Origin: Spirochaetia bacterium | Lineage (GTDB): Bacteria; Spirochaetota; Spirochaetia; Treponematales; Breznakiellaceae | Length of the DNA stretch: 13,643 bases | Reading direction: 5' to 3' | Assembly (NCBI GenBank): GCA_025997655.1 | Contig: BNUW01000063.1 | Coordinates: 1-13,643 of the forward strand | Shown: positions 1 to 7,163 of the stretch, piece after piece | Position numbering within the stretch: position 1 is the first letter of the stretch | Layout: each line of letters begins with the position of its first letter | Made by a program: the position numbers and the translations under genes | The notes under the pieces: model-generated | What the model saw: the letters and a program-made list of their open reading frames with translations, nothing else | Databases searched by the model: none | What the model was told of the DNA's origin: nothing

Positions 1-468
1 TCCATAACGGTGAATAGGACAGCGGCGGCGGGCGCTACGGCGGCCATCACCGCCGGTACTCCGAATGCACTTACGAATGGGGCAAACACCATTGATGTAA
101 CGGTTACCGCAGAAAACGGAACCACCACAAAGGTCTACACCATCGTGGTTACCAAAACAGTGACCGCTTCCGAGGCAGTCAATGTGTCGATTACCAAGAC
201 CGATGAGAAGATCGACCTGACCAAGGACACCGCCAATGATCTTTCCCGGGAACGCGAGGATGTACTTAGGGTAAGCGTCGACATGTCGGGCTATACGGTT
301 ACTTTTTATGTTGACGGAAATGGCAGGACCCATACCACATCCGGTAGTACGGCCTATATAGACATTAATGCCGACTGGTATAACATGGGTCTCCATACGG
401 TACTGGTTAAGTTTACAAAAGCCGGCGTTGACTATGGCAGCGAAGTTACCTTTAGGGTAGTACGGTAA
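1..468 (+). CDS. C-terminal part of a secreted protein with Cadherin-like beta-sandwich repeat (5' end outside window)
   Basis: The frame is open from the first base, so this is the 3' end of a longer gene; the GTG at 10 is only an internal codon. The stretch from about NGANTIDVTVTAENG to KVYTIVVTK is the recurrent signature of the bacterial Cadherin-like beta-sandwich family (PF12733), usually found in tandem in secreted or surface proteins of spirochaetes and Firmicutes. The last 100 or so residues form a separate, Thr/Val-rich, probably all-beta segment ending in TFRVVR that I do not recognise. There are no catalytic motifs and no membrane anchor in the visible part. The next gene starts 14 bases downstream behind its own strong ribosome-binding site, so the two are probably cotranscribed and both exported. 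The family call is fairly firm; the role (adhesion or surface binding) is inference. Confidence 0.75.
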   Translation, partial: SITVNRTAAAGATAAITAGTPNALTNGANTIDVTVTAENGTTTKVYTIVVTKTVTASEAVNVSITKTDEKIDLTKDTANDLSREREDVLRVSVDMSGYTVTFYVDGNGRTHTTSGSTAYIDINADWYNMGLHTVLVKFTKAGVDYGSEVTFRVVR

Positions 469-482
469 AAAGGAGAACACTG

Positions 483-2645
483 ATGAAACTATTGAACACA
501 TTACGCGGAAAGATTGCCCTGGCGGGCCTTTTCGCCCTGGTTGCGCTGGGGCTTGGCTCCTGCGCAAATGCCCTGACCTCAGCCGGAACGTATCAAAACG
601 CCGGGGGGGATGCAACAGTGCAGATCCGGCTTTCCGCCGGGGACGCACGGACAATAATCCCAAGCGCCGGTTTTGCGAAGTATGAGTTGACCTTCACACC
701 CCTCAGCGGGCCATCTGTATATGAGACGCTGACCGGGGTCGATACTGCCGATATTACCCTGTCCCCTGAGACCTGGACCATCGACGTTGCAGGCTATGTC
801 AATGTAGGCGATGCGAATCCCTCCGCCATCGGAACCGAGACGGTAATCCTGGGAGCGGGGGAACACGCAGTGGTACCCATCACCCTAAGCCCCGAAACGG
901 GCGGCGCCAACGGAACCTTCCAGTATACCATCATCTTTCCTCCGGCAGGGTATTTTTGCGGCCTACGATTGTACGATAGTTCCGATACCACGGTCATAGA
1001 CCAGGGTTACTCCTCCGACCAGACCAATGTCACTCGATCCCTTGCACCGGGGTACTATCGGCTGTACTTTTATATTGCAGACACCAGCGGCAACCAGATA
1101 GCACGGAGCGAAATGGTTCACATCTACCCCAATTTGACAACCGAGGTAACCTACAACACCTTTACTGACGCCGATTTTGGGCCCGTCATTACCATAGACG
1201 GTGTTGTGGATCTTAACGGCCTGGATGGTCTTTCCAATGGGGAGCTGGTTTTTTACGATGACAGCGATTATTCAAACTGGGTAATGAGCGTCTATGCGAA
1301 TCCCTCAACCGGCGCATGGTCCGTCGATGTGGCTTCCTTTAACAGCCCGACCCCCTGGTACCTGATGCTCCTATTATACTTCAATGACGGCACCACGGTG
1401 ACAAAATACATTGCTAATCCCATCACGGTATACAACACCGATCTTACGGTTCCCACCCTGGGGCCCTTCCCGGTCAACCGGTATACCATTGGCGGAAATC
1501 TCGACCTTTCCGGCATCGAAACCTATTTTACTCTGGGTTTTTATAGCGGCGGGAATTATGGGTCCATACTCATTTACGCTGACGATGGATCCCAAAATTT
1601 GCTTGTACAGGGAAACATTCAAGACAACGGTGGGGTCCTTTCCTGGGAGGCCCCGATTACCGCCGATGCCGCAACACTGCCGGTTATCATTCAATGGAGA
1701 GTACCGGTTGGGTCGGGGCGTGATATCTATGAACAGAAAAAGCTTACCCTGTCAGGGAACACCTCCGGCCTGAACTTTGCTCCAACCGTACTTAAGGAAG
1801 GCGTACAGGCTGCCAGGGAAACAGGAATAGGCGGGTCGCCCCCCGAGGACTACTTCCTTTTTGTCCCGGATTCCTTCGCAGAATATATCCTCCGGGTAAG
1901 CGGAACCGGCAGCGCTTCTTTTGATCTCGATCTTTATGCTCTTAACGGCAGTCATCTTGCCAATTGGAGCGGCTACTCATTCACCGAGATTACCGTGAAC
2001 TTAAACGCCGGAACAGCCTACCTCGTCTTCGTTCGACCGCAAAATACAAGCTCCTACCAATTCCTGGCTACCCCGTCGGACACCGTCGCCATCGACGGAA
2101 CGTTTGATGTGAGCGGTATCACCGGCCTCGGTTTTACCATTGACGACCTATCTATAAATATCAATGGCTACTCGGCGGATAACATCAATCCCCTTACCGG
2201 CGCATGGGATATTTCTACCACGGCGGGTACTACCGCCTCGGTACAATGGTACGTGGTCTTCAATAGCGGGGCTGGTTACCTTTCCGGATCCACCCTGGTT
2301 CCCATTACCGGCTCTGCCGTGACCGCGCCGCCCATTACCCCCGTGATACTTTCGGGGGACAGCGTTACCCAAACCATGCAGACCGGCTATCAGGGTGAGA
2401 GCAGCTTCATCTTCAAGCCGGCTACCACTACAACCTTCCGCCTGAACGTTACTTCCACTGACGCGTTCGACGTATATTTCGACGAATGGGGGATATGCGA
2501 TGCCGCTACAGGCGTACAGGTTTTTGCTGATTCTTACGACGGCTCCACTGCGGTAGTAAGCCTTGATGGGGGAACACCCTACACGTTTGTCGTTTATACG
2601 GATCCGGTAAGCACCAGCTACACCTTCACTGCAGCAATAGAGTAA
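483..2645 (+). CDS. Large modular surface lipoprotein, function unknown
   Basis: The 720-residue product starts at ATG 483, 8 bases after an AGGAG box in the gap from the previous gene. Residues 1-26 are a lipoprotein signal peptide: a basic start, a hydrophobic core, and the lipobox L-G-S-C with the acylated Cys at 27. The mature chain is Thr/Ser/Gly-rich and almost certainly all-beta. Three related modules can be seen at about 237-330, 335-432 and 536-618. They begin with variants of I-x-G-x-x-D-L-x-G (TIDGVVDLNG, TIGGNLDLSG, AIDGTFDVSG). Two further segments, about 437-530 and 623-720, resemble pre-peptidase C-terminal (PPC-like) domains, with F-x-F-x-P early and aromatic beta strands near the end. 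The N-terminal 40-230 region is a further beta domain. No enzyme motif is visible. It is probably an outer-membrane or periplasmic lipoprotein expressed with the beta-sandwich protein upstream; ligand and role are unknown. Confidence 0.9.
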   Translation: MKLLNTLRGKIALAGLFALVALGLGSCANALTSAGTYQNAGGDATVQIRLSAGDARTIIPSAGFAKYELTFTPLSGPSVYETLTGVDTADITLSPETWTIDVAGYVNVGDANPSAIGTETVILGAGEHAVVPITLSPETGGANGTFQYTIIFPPAGYFCGLRLYDSSDTTVIDQGYSSDQTNVTRSLAPGYYRLYFYIADTSGNQIARSEMVHIYPNLTTEVTYNTFTDADFGPVITIDGVVDLNGLDGLSNGELVFYDDSDYSNWVMSVYANPSTGAWSVDVASFNSPTPWYLMLLLYFNDGTTVTKYIANPITVYNTDLTVPTLGPFPVNRYTIGGNLDLSGIETYFTLGFYSGGNYGSILIYADDGSQNLLVQGNIQDNGGVLSWEAPITADAATLPVIIQWRVPVGSGRDIYEQKKLTLSGNTSGLNFAPTVLKEGVQAARETGIGGSPPEDYFLFVPDSFAEYILRVSGTGSASFDLDLYALNGSHLANWSGYSFTEITVNLNAGTAYLVFVRPQNTSSYQFLATPSDTVAIDGTFDVSGITGLGFTIDDLSININGYSADNINPLTGAWDISTTAGTTASVQWYVVFNSGAGYLSGSTLVPITGSAVTAPPITPVILSGDSVTQTMQTGYQGESSFIFKPATTTTFRLNVTSTDAFDVYFDEWGICDAATGVQVFADSYDGSTAVVSLDGGTPYTFVVYTDPVSTSYTFTAAIE

Positions 2646-2671
2646 GGCCTGATTAAGACCTAACCGGAGTA

Positions 2672-2707
2672 GGCCGCATCCTCCACATGGGGGGTGCGGC
2701 CTTTTTT
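2672..2707 (+). terminator. Rho-independent terminator of the lipoprotein operon
   Basis: A 13-bp stem (2672-2684 with 2689-2701, two G-U pairs) closes an ACAT tetraloop and is followed directly by six T (2702-2707). It lies 26 bases after the lipoprotein stop codon, so it ends the unit that contains the first two genes. Confidence 0.9.
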
Positions 2708-2802
2708 GTTGTAGAAGGTCGGTGGCGCTACAGTGACGGTGGCGCGGGAGGGCGTAGCCTGGTACTTTGGCAAAGGCCGTATGTACAATAGTGGTGACGG
2801 AG

Positions 2803-2941
2803 CGGGAGCGGCACGGGGCATGACAGGCCGAATGCATCCGGTCGTCCCTGCGTACCGAGACCCTTCAGGCCCCCTAGGGCCGGGGCTCGGGGAGCAGACT
2901 CCCCGGCAGCATGAGGACTGGCATGCCCCGTGCCGCTCCCG
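2803..2941. repeat. Long inverted repeat in a GC-rich intergenic stretch
   Basis: The gap 2708-3004 between the terminator and the next gene is GC-rich and I see no convincing gene in it. Its main feature is a perfect 20-bp inverted repeat, 2803-2822 against 2922-2941, with core GGGAGCGGCACGGGGCATG. It encloses about 99 bases. Inside is a smaller hairpin, CGGGGAG-caga-CTCCCCG, near 2888-2905. I see no flanking direct repeats and no transposase. Short motifs (GGTGGCGC, GTGACGG) recur before it, at about 2718-2801. It could be a non-autonomous mobile element, a REP/BIME-type intergenic repeat or a structured RNA. A TATACT at 2981-2986 may be the -10 of the next gene, but no good -35 is seen. 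Confidence 0.6.
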
Positions 2942-3004
2942 GCTTGGTCGCCAGAGCTCGCTATTTAGCCGGTTTAGCCGTATACTGAAAGCAAGAGGTA
3001 AAAG

Positions 3005-3664
3005 ATGACCACAATACAAGAGGGGAAAGAAGATCCGGTAACCTTTGAGAAATTCTGGGAGATGTTCCAGGAGAGCAGCCGGGAATTTGACCTGCAAATG
3101 AAGGAGAGCAGCCGGGAATTTGACCTGCGAATGAAGGAGAGCAGTCGGGAATTTGACCTGCGAATGAAGGAAACCCGTCAGTTGCAGGAAGAAACTGCCC
3201 TGCAAATGAAAGAGACTGACCGGCGAATCAGCGAAGTATCCAAGCAAATTGGTGGTATGACCAAAAGTGACGGTGATTTGGCGGAAGAACATTTTTTCAC
3301 CTCATTGGCATCAAAAATGACCTTTGCCGGGCAACACTACCATGCTATAGATCGTAATGTCAAAAGGAAAGTAGGCGATCTTGAAGGTGAATACGATATA
3401 GTCCTCTACAACGATGCCAGTGTAGTAATTTTTGAGGTGAAGAGTAAAGCGAAGACGGAACATTTAGAAAAACTGGTAACCAAAAAACTGCCGGATTTCC
3501 GAACGCTTTTTCCCCTCTATCGGGATTACGACATCTACTTAGGCATCGGCAGTATGTCCTTCGACGAACAGGTAGTTGAAAGGGCCCATGAATTGGGAAT
3601 TGGTGTACTCCGCCAAAAAGGCGATACCATTGAAGCCGATACCGGTCCCGTCCGTGCCTACTAG
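3005..3664 (+). CDS. Coiled-coil protein with C-terminal PD-(D/E)XK nuclease-like domain
   Basis: The 219-residue protein starts at ATG 3005 after AAGAGG (2993-2998). Residues about 12-85 are highly charged and heptad-like, and contain three consecutive copies of the 11-residue unit ESSREFDL(Q/R)MK at 23-55, so they should form an extended helix or coiled coil. Residues about 90-205 form an alpha/beta domain with the ordered signature of the PD-(D/E)XK nuclease fold: E94/E95 in a helix, D131 in EYDIVL, then E144-V-K146 in VVIFEVKSK. Small proteins of this layout (helical N-terminus, restriction-endonuclease-like C-terminus) are common in cyanobacteria and termite-gut spirochaetes and are generally uncharacterised. 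No partner methylase or other defence gene is adjacent. It is a single-gene unit with its own terminator. Nuclease activity is an inference from the motif; the structural class is fairly secure. Confidence 0.85.
   Translation: MTTIQEGKEDPVTFEKFWEMFQESSREFDLQMKESSREFDLRMKESSREFDLRMKETRQLQEETALQMKETDRRISEVSKQIGGMTKSDGDLAEEHFFTSLASKMTFAGQHYHAIDRNVKRKVGDLEGEYDIVLYNDASVVIFEVKSKAKTEHLEKLVTKKLPDFRTLFPLYRDYDIYLGIGSMSFDEQVVERAHELGIGVLRQKGDTIEADTGPVRAY
3071..3169 (+). repeat. 33-bp in-frame tandem repeat, three copies
   Basis: Units at 3071-3103, 3104-3136 and 3137-3169 are nearly identical: each differs from its neighbour by one base. They start GAGAGCAGCCGGGAATTTGA and encode ESSREFDL(Q/R)MK. The near-identity at synonymous positions points to recent expansion by slippage or recombination, so copy number may vary between strains. 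Confidence 0.95.
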
Positions 3665-3765
3665 TACCGAATAGAAGAGAAGATGTTACAGACCTTCGGT
3701 CTGACCATATCCGGTAATGAAGAAAGCAGCGGGCTGAAACGGTCTGATACCAGAATGATGAGAGC

Positions 3766-3803
3766 GGCCGTCCCAGGGGAATGCCTGGGACGGCCTGTTT
3801 TTT
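3766..3803 (+). terminator. Rho-independent terminator after the nuclease-like gene
   Basis: A perfect 12-bp stem (GGCCGTCCCAGG at 3766-3777 with 3784-3795) closes a 6-base loop and is followed by TG and six T (3798-3803). It overlaps the stop codon of the convergent 4Fe-4S gene. On the minus strand the same hairpin has no U-run after it, so it would be at best a weak terminator for the hcp unit. Confidence 0.88.
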
Positions 3804-4482
3804 AAATAAGAATCTCGCCCTTAATCGACAGGGTTACCACCCGCCAGGGCAACATCTTGCCGCAATTTTTCAATGCGGTGATGACGGCGTTTTCTATCCC
3901 CCCGCAGCAGGGAACCTCCATCCGCACCACCGTTACGGATTTAATAGTATTACCGGAAAGGATCTCCGTAAGTTTTTCGCTATAATCCGGCTGGTCCAGC
4001 TTGGGGCAGCCAATCAGCGTAACCTTATTGTGCATAAACTCGGCATGAAAATTCCCATACGCATACGCAGCGCAATCCGCGGAAACCAGGATGTTGGCGT
4101 TTTCAAAATAAGCCGCCATGACAGGGACCAGTTTGATCTGCACCGGCCATTGCTGAAGCCGGTTTATAACACCGGAAGAATTTACCGCAGCCGCCGCCGT
4201 TTCCGTTTTTGGTTTTATGCTCTGCGCATTGCTTCCCGGACATCCGCAGGCAAGTGTTTTTGCCCCCTGTCTTTCCTGATAAGCCGCCGCTTCCCGTTCC
4301 TCAAAAGTTATTGCACCGGTTGGGCAGACGGGAAGACAATTGCCCAGGCCGTCGCAGTAATCGTCCCGTAACAGCTTTGCCTTTCCGTCAACTATTTCGA
4401 TAGCCGCTTCATGGCAAGCATCGGCGCAGAGGCCGCAGCCGTTACATTTTTCTTCATCAATTTTTATAATTTTCCGTATCAT
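3802..4482 (-). CDS. 4Fe-4S ferredoxin-like protein, partner of hcp
   Basis: I place the start at ATG 4482 because a perfect AGGAGGA (complement of 4488-4494) lies 5 bases upstream; a TTG at 4503 would put that site inside the gene. The 226-residue product begins with a bacterial ferredoxin domain: C13-x2-C16-x2-C19-x3-C23, then C43-x5-C49-x3-C53-P. The first motif is complete; the second has only three Cys in an altered spacing (YCDGLGNCLPVCP). Further conserved-looking cysteines follow: C79-G-C81-P, C137, C159-P and the C192-C193-G-G pair near the C-terminus. This fits a family of roughly 230-250-residue Fe-S proteins often found beside hybrid-cluster protein genes. The likely role is electron delivery to Hcp in the cytoplasm, inferred from position (54 bases after hcp, same strand). 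Direct proof of a redox partnership is not in the sequence. Confidence 0.88.
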   Translation of the reverse strand: MIRKIIKIDEEKCNGCGLCADACHEAAIEIVDGKAKLLRDDYCDGLGNCLPVCPTGAITFEEREAAAYQERQGAKTLACGCPGSNAQSIKPKTETAAAAVNSSGVINRLQQWPVQIKLVPVMAAYFENANILVSADCAAYAYGNFHAEFMHNKVTLIGCPKLDQPDYSEKLTEILSGNTIKSVTVVRMEVPCCGGIENAVITALKNCGKMLPWRVVTLSIKGEILI

Positions 4483-4495
4483 GCAATTCCTCCTA

Positions 4496-4529
4496 ATAGA
4501 CAACAGCGCCCTCCGGAACTGTTGTCTAT
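4496..4529 (-). other. Intergenic hairpin between hcp and the 4Fe-4S gene
   Basis: Perfect 11-bp arms ATAGACAACAG (4496-4506) and CTGTTGTCTAT (4519-4529) flank a 12-base loop. It fills most of the 54-base gap and ends one base before the AGGAGGA of the downstream gene. No U-run follows, so it is not a normal terminator. An RNA-stability or differential-expression element, or an operator, are both possible. Confidence 0.7.
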
Positions 4530-4536
4530 AATAACA

Positions 4537-6099
4537 CTATTTCCCAAAAATAGCAGCAAGGTCCCTTTCCGCGGTGGTACTCGGCCTGATGTTAAAATGT
4601 TCAACAAGATATTTCAACACACTGCGGGACACAAATGCCGGAAGACTGGGACCAAGCCTGATATTTTTGATGCCAAGATGGAGCAGCGTCAAAAGAATGG
4701 CAACCGCTTTTTGTTCATACCAGGAAAGGACAAGCGAAAGCGGGAGTTCATTGACACCGCACTTAAACGCATCCGCCAGGGCGAGGGCAACCTTGACCGC
4801 AGAATAGGCGTCATTGCATTGCCCCATATCCATAATCCGCGGGAACGGGCCGATACTGCCAATGTCAAGGTCGTTAAAACGGTATTTCCCGCAGGCAAGG
4901 GTTAAAACAACCGTATCCCGGGGAGTTGCCTTGACAAAATCGGTGTAGTAATTCCGCCCCGGTTCCGCGCCGTCACACCCGCCGACAAGAAAGAAATGTT
5001 TTATAACCCCTGCTTTTACCGCCTCAATAATAGTGTCGGCATTTTCAAGGACAACGCCGTGGGCATAGCCCGTGGTTACCGTTTTACCGCCATTGATGCC
5101 GGTCATGACCGTATCCGCTTTGTAACCCTCCAATTCCAGGGCCTTGTTGATTACCGCAGTAAAATCTTTTTTTTCATCAATATGGACAAGCCCGGGAAAG
5201 CCCACTTCGGCGGTGGTGAATACACGGTCGCGGTAAAATCTTGTTGGCGGCATAAGGCAGTTTGTGGTAAAGAGTATCGCGCCGGGGATGCCCCCAAACT
5301 CCTTCTGCTGATTCTGCCATGCCGTACCAAAGTTACCTTTTAAATGGGGGTACGCTTTAAGAGCGGGATACCCATGGGCGGGAAGCATCTCGCCGTGGGT
5401 ATAAATGTTCACGCCCCAGCCTTTTGACTGTTCCAAAAGCAATTTGAGATCCCGTAAGTCATGACCGGAAATAACAATGAACGGCCCCTTTTCGATGGTG
5501 AGCGGAACGGTAACCGGTGTGGGTTTTCCGTAGGTTTCAGTATTCGCCTTGTCCAGAAGTTCCATACAAAGGAGATTCACTTTTCCGGTTTCCATGGTAA
5601 GCGTCAAAAGTTCATCCATGCTGATTTCCATATTTGCTACCGCTTCAAGGGCCTTACAAAAAAACCCGTCCATTTCGGTATTGGTAAAGCCCAGGGCCGC
5701 CGCATGGCAGGCATACGCCGCTATTCCGCGGATCCCAAAAAGAATGAGCGACTTGAGGGATCGGCTATCCTCGTTGGCTTCCCAAACCTTGTTCATGTCA
5801 AAATCATCGCAGACCGCAGAGGCCGCAAACAACGCTATCCGTTCCTTATGGGCCTCATCAATGCGGCGTTCAATAACCGCATCATCAAAATTGACATTTG
5901 TCCCGGTAATAAAAAGCCCCTCCCGGATAATCCGGCGGCTATTTTCCGTGGGCGGATGGCGGTTTGAAACCTTCGCCAGCATGACAAGCGCGCCGGTAAA
6001 TTTGTCCTGAAGTCCTGCGGTAGTATCCTTCTTCCCGCATACGCCGCTCTTCGTACAAGCCGTTCCCTGGGCTGTCTGTTCACATTGAAAACAAAACAT
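4537..6099 (-). CDS. hcp: Hybrid-cluster protein (Hcp, hydroxylamine/nitric oxide reductase)
   Basis: The 520-residue product aligns throughout with Desulfovibrio-type Hcp. The N-terminal cluster ligands are C3, C6, C15 and C21 (MFCFQCEQT...GVCGK). All eight hybrid-cluster ligands can be placed: H213 (SGHDL), E237 (THGEML), C281 (TTNCL), C375 (GGCDG, the persulfide Cys), C403 (LACGKY), C428 (GQCND), E462 and K464 (WYEQKA). It should therefore be a full, active enzyme, about 30 residues shorter than D. vulgaris Hcp in the N-terminal helical region. Hcp is cytoplasmic and reduces NO to N2O or hydroxylamine to ammonia, and is generally linked to nitrosative stress in anaerobes. The start at ATG 6099 follows AGGAGGA (6105-6111). 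It is the first gene of a two-gene unit, with a CRP/FNR-type palindrome upstream. The 5'UTR (about 100 bases) has small GC hairpins, for example at 6158-6170. Confidence 0.97.
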   Translation of the reverse strand: MFCFQCEQTAQGTACTKSGVCGKKDTTAGLQDKFTGALVMLAKVSNRHPPTENSRRIIREGLFITGTNVNFDDAVIERRIDEAHKERIALFAASAVCDDFDMNKVWEANEDSRSLKSLILFGIRGIAAYACHAAALGFTNTEMDGFFCKALEAVANMEISMDELLTLTMETGKVNLLCMELLDKANTETYGKPTPVTVPLTIEKGPFIVISGHDLRDLKLLLEQSKGWGVNIYTHGEMLPAHGYPALKAYPHLKGNFGTAWQNQQKEFGGIPGAILFTTNCLMPPTRFYRDRVFTTAEVGFPGLVHIDEKKDFTAVINKALELEGYKADTVMTGINGGKTVTTGYAHGVVLENADTIIEAVKAGVIKHFFLVGGCDGAEPGRNYYTDFVKATPRDTVVLTLACGKYRFNDLDIGSIGPFPRIMDMGQCNDAYSAVKVALALADAFKCGVNELPLSLVLSWYEQKAVAILLTLLHLGIKNIRLGPSLPAFVSRSVLKYLVEHFNIRPSTTAERDLAAIFGK

Positions 6100-6204
6100 A
6101 GTAATCCTCCTGACACCTAATACTTATTCCCGCCCCAATACAGGGGATGGCTTACTTCCGCCAACGGCGGCAGCGTAACATCCTTCAGGCCTCGTTATAA
6201 TGGC

Positions 6205-6210
6205 AGTATA
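6205..6210 (-). promoter_or_regulatory. Candidate -10 box of the hcp promoter
   Basis: On the minus strand this reads TATACT, with no recognisable -35 hexamer at 16-18 bases. A start near 6198 would place the palindrome at 6233-6248 at about -42, the class II activator position where a -35 is dispensable. This is inference from spacing only. Confidence 0.5.
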
Positions 6211-6232
6211 GGCCGGGGTTTGCGGGGTTCGC

Positions 6233-6248
6233 CGTGAGAATTCTCACG
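6233..6248. promoter_or_regulatory. CRP/FNR-family operator upstream of hcp
   Basis: This is a perfect 16-bp palindrome, CGTGAGAATTCTCACG, that is GTGA-N6-TCAC. This half-site and spacing are the canonical pattern for CRP/FNR-family regulators. hcp genes in many anaerobes are controlled by the CRP/FNR-family NO sensor HcpR, which makes HcpR or a relative the likely ligand. The regulator gene is not in the window. Confidence 0.7.
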
Positions 6249-6276
6249 TTTTGCTAAAATAACTTACTTTTTTAGT

Positions 6277-6301
6277 AAAAAATGTTCGGGGGCGGCCCCG
6301 A
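6277..6301 (-). terminator. Rho-independent terminator at the end of the his/radical SAM operon
   Basis: On the minus strand, 5 bases after the radical SAM stop codon, a 6-bp GC stem (TCGGGG/CCCCGA, 6296-6301 with 6286-6291) closes a 4-base loop. Three bases later comes a run of six T (6277-6282). The stem is short but GC-rich. Confidence 0.7.
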
Positions 6302-6305
6302 CGGT

Positions 6306-7163
6306 TCATGGGAAAACTTCCACCGGCAGAGGCGTTCCGTCCGGCCCCCGAATGGCCGCGGCGTTCAGGGCGGCTTTGAGGGAGTCGGCGCGCGCTAAGA
6401 GAAATGCTTCCGGCAAGGCGGTTGCAGGCTCTTCACTGAGGTCTCCGGGGCTTGGGCGGGCCTTCCCGTAGATCTGGAAGCCCGTAAGGTGACCGGAGGC
6501 GGCCAGTTCCAGGGCGAGACGTTCCCAGGCGGCGGCTTCCGCTGCGGGAGGATGTTCGCCGTTTATGGCGCAGATCATGGTCTGGACGGTGAAGGGGGCG
6601 CAGGCGGCAAAGGATTTTATCGCAGTGATGAGGCGGTCAAAGGGGATGGAGGAACGATCCATTTGAGCGTACCAGTCCGGTGTACCCGCGTCCAGTTTGA
6701 GCCACAGTTTTAGAGCCAGGGAACCAGTAGGTTCCGGACCTGCTGCGGCGTTGCGCAGGAATTCAAAGGTTTGTTCATTGAGCAGGCCCGTACCGTTGGT
6801 GATGAGCACCAGGGCCGCGTTAGGGACAAGCTCGTCCCGGATTTGGGCGGCGGCTCGGAGGGCTGCGCTTAAATGGGGGGAAATCGTAGGCTCCCCGTTG
6901 CCGGAAAAACAGATGTCCCGCACCTCCTCCGGGCCGGCCCCGGCAATTACTTCCCGCAGTGTTTCTGTCATAGTGCCCACAGAAAAACTAATATCCGTCT
7001 TGAACGGAAAGACCTCACAGTAGGGGCAGTCGAAGGTACAAACCTTGGCATCCGGAAAAAGATTGATCCCTAGGGAAAGGCCCTTGGAACGGCGGGAATA
7101 GACGGGGTACACCATGGCGCCCCCCTCGCGGCTGCGGTGATTTTCTATGGAACCGATGATCAT
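6306..7163 (-). CDS. Radical SAM protein, last gene of the his operon
   Basis: This is a 285-residue radical SAM enzyme. C42-x3-C46-x2-C49 (CTFDCPYC) binds the SAM-cleaving 4Fe-4S cluster, and the GNGEPT motif at about 90-95 is typical of the COG0731-like group that includes relatives of wyosine-forming enzymes. SGNGEPT plus a C-terminal TIM-barrel half fits a short, single-cluster enzyme; I see no clear auxiliary-cluster Cys motif. Its ATG overlaps the hisC stop by 4 bases (ATGA), and an AGGAGG lies just upstream within hisC, so it is translationally coupled to the his operon. Nothing in the known histidine pathway needs a radical SAM enzyme, so its substrate is open; tRNA or protein modification or a metabolic side role are all guesses. 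Confidence 0.88.
   Translation of the reverse strand: MIIGSIENHRSREGGAMVYPVYSRRSKGLSLGINLFPDAKVCTFDCPYCEVFPFKTDISFSVGTMTETLREVIAGAGPEEVRDICFSGNGEPTISPHLSAALRAAAQIRDELVPNAALVLITNGTGLLNEQTFEFLRNAAAGPEPTGSLALKLWLKLDAGTPDWYAQMDRSSIPFDRLITAIKSFAACAPFTVQTMICAINGEHPPAAEAAAWERLALELAASGHLTGFQIYGKARPSPGDLSEEPATALPEAFLLARADSLKAALNAAAIRGPDGTPLPVEVFP

Noticed and set aside
2733-3008. GTG-started 91-residue ORF whose stop overlaps the next ATG
   Set aside because: It runs through the inverted repeat, has Pro/Gly/Arg-rich, low-quality composition and no family signal; the ATGA overlap looks accidental.
3071-3169. Possible CRISPR-like repeat array
   Set aside because: The 33-bp units are directly adjacent without spacers and encode an in-frame protein repeat.
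3689-3703. Small hairpin CAGACCTTCGGTCTG after the nuclease-like gene
   Set aside because: Only a 5- to 6-bp stem and no U-run; the strong terminator is at 3766-3803.
4483-4503. TTG start extending the 4Fe-4S protein
   Set aside because: It would bury the clear AGGAGGA site inside the coding region; the family starts at the MIRKI position.
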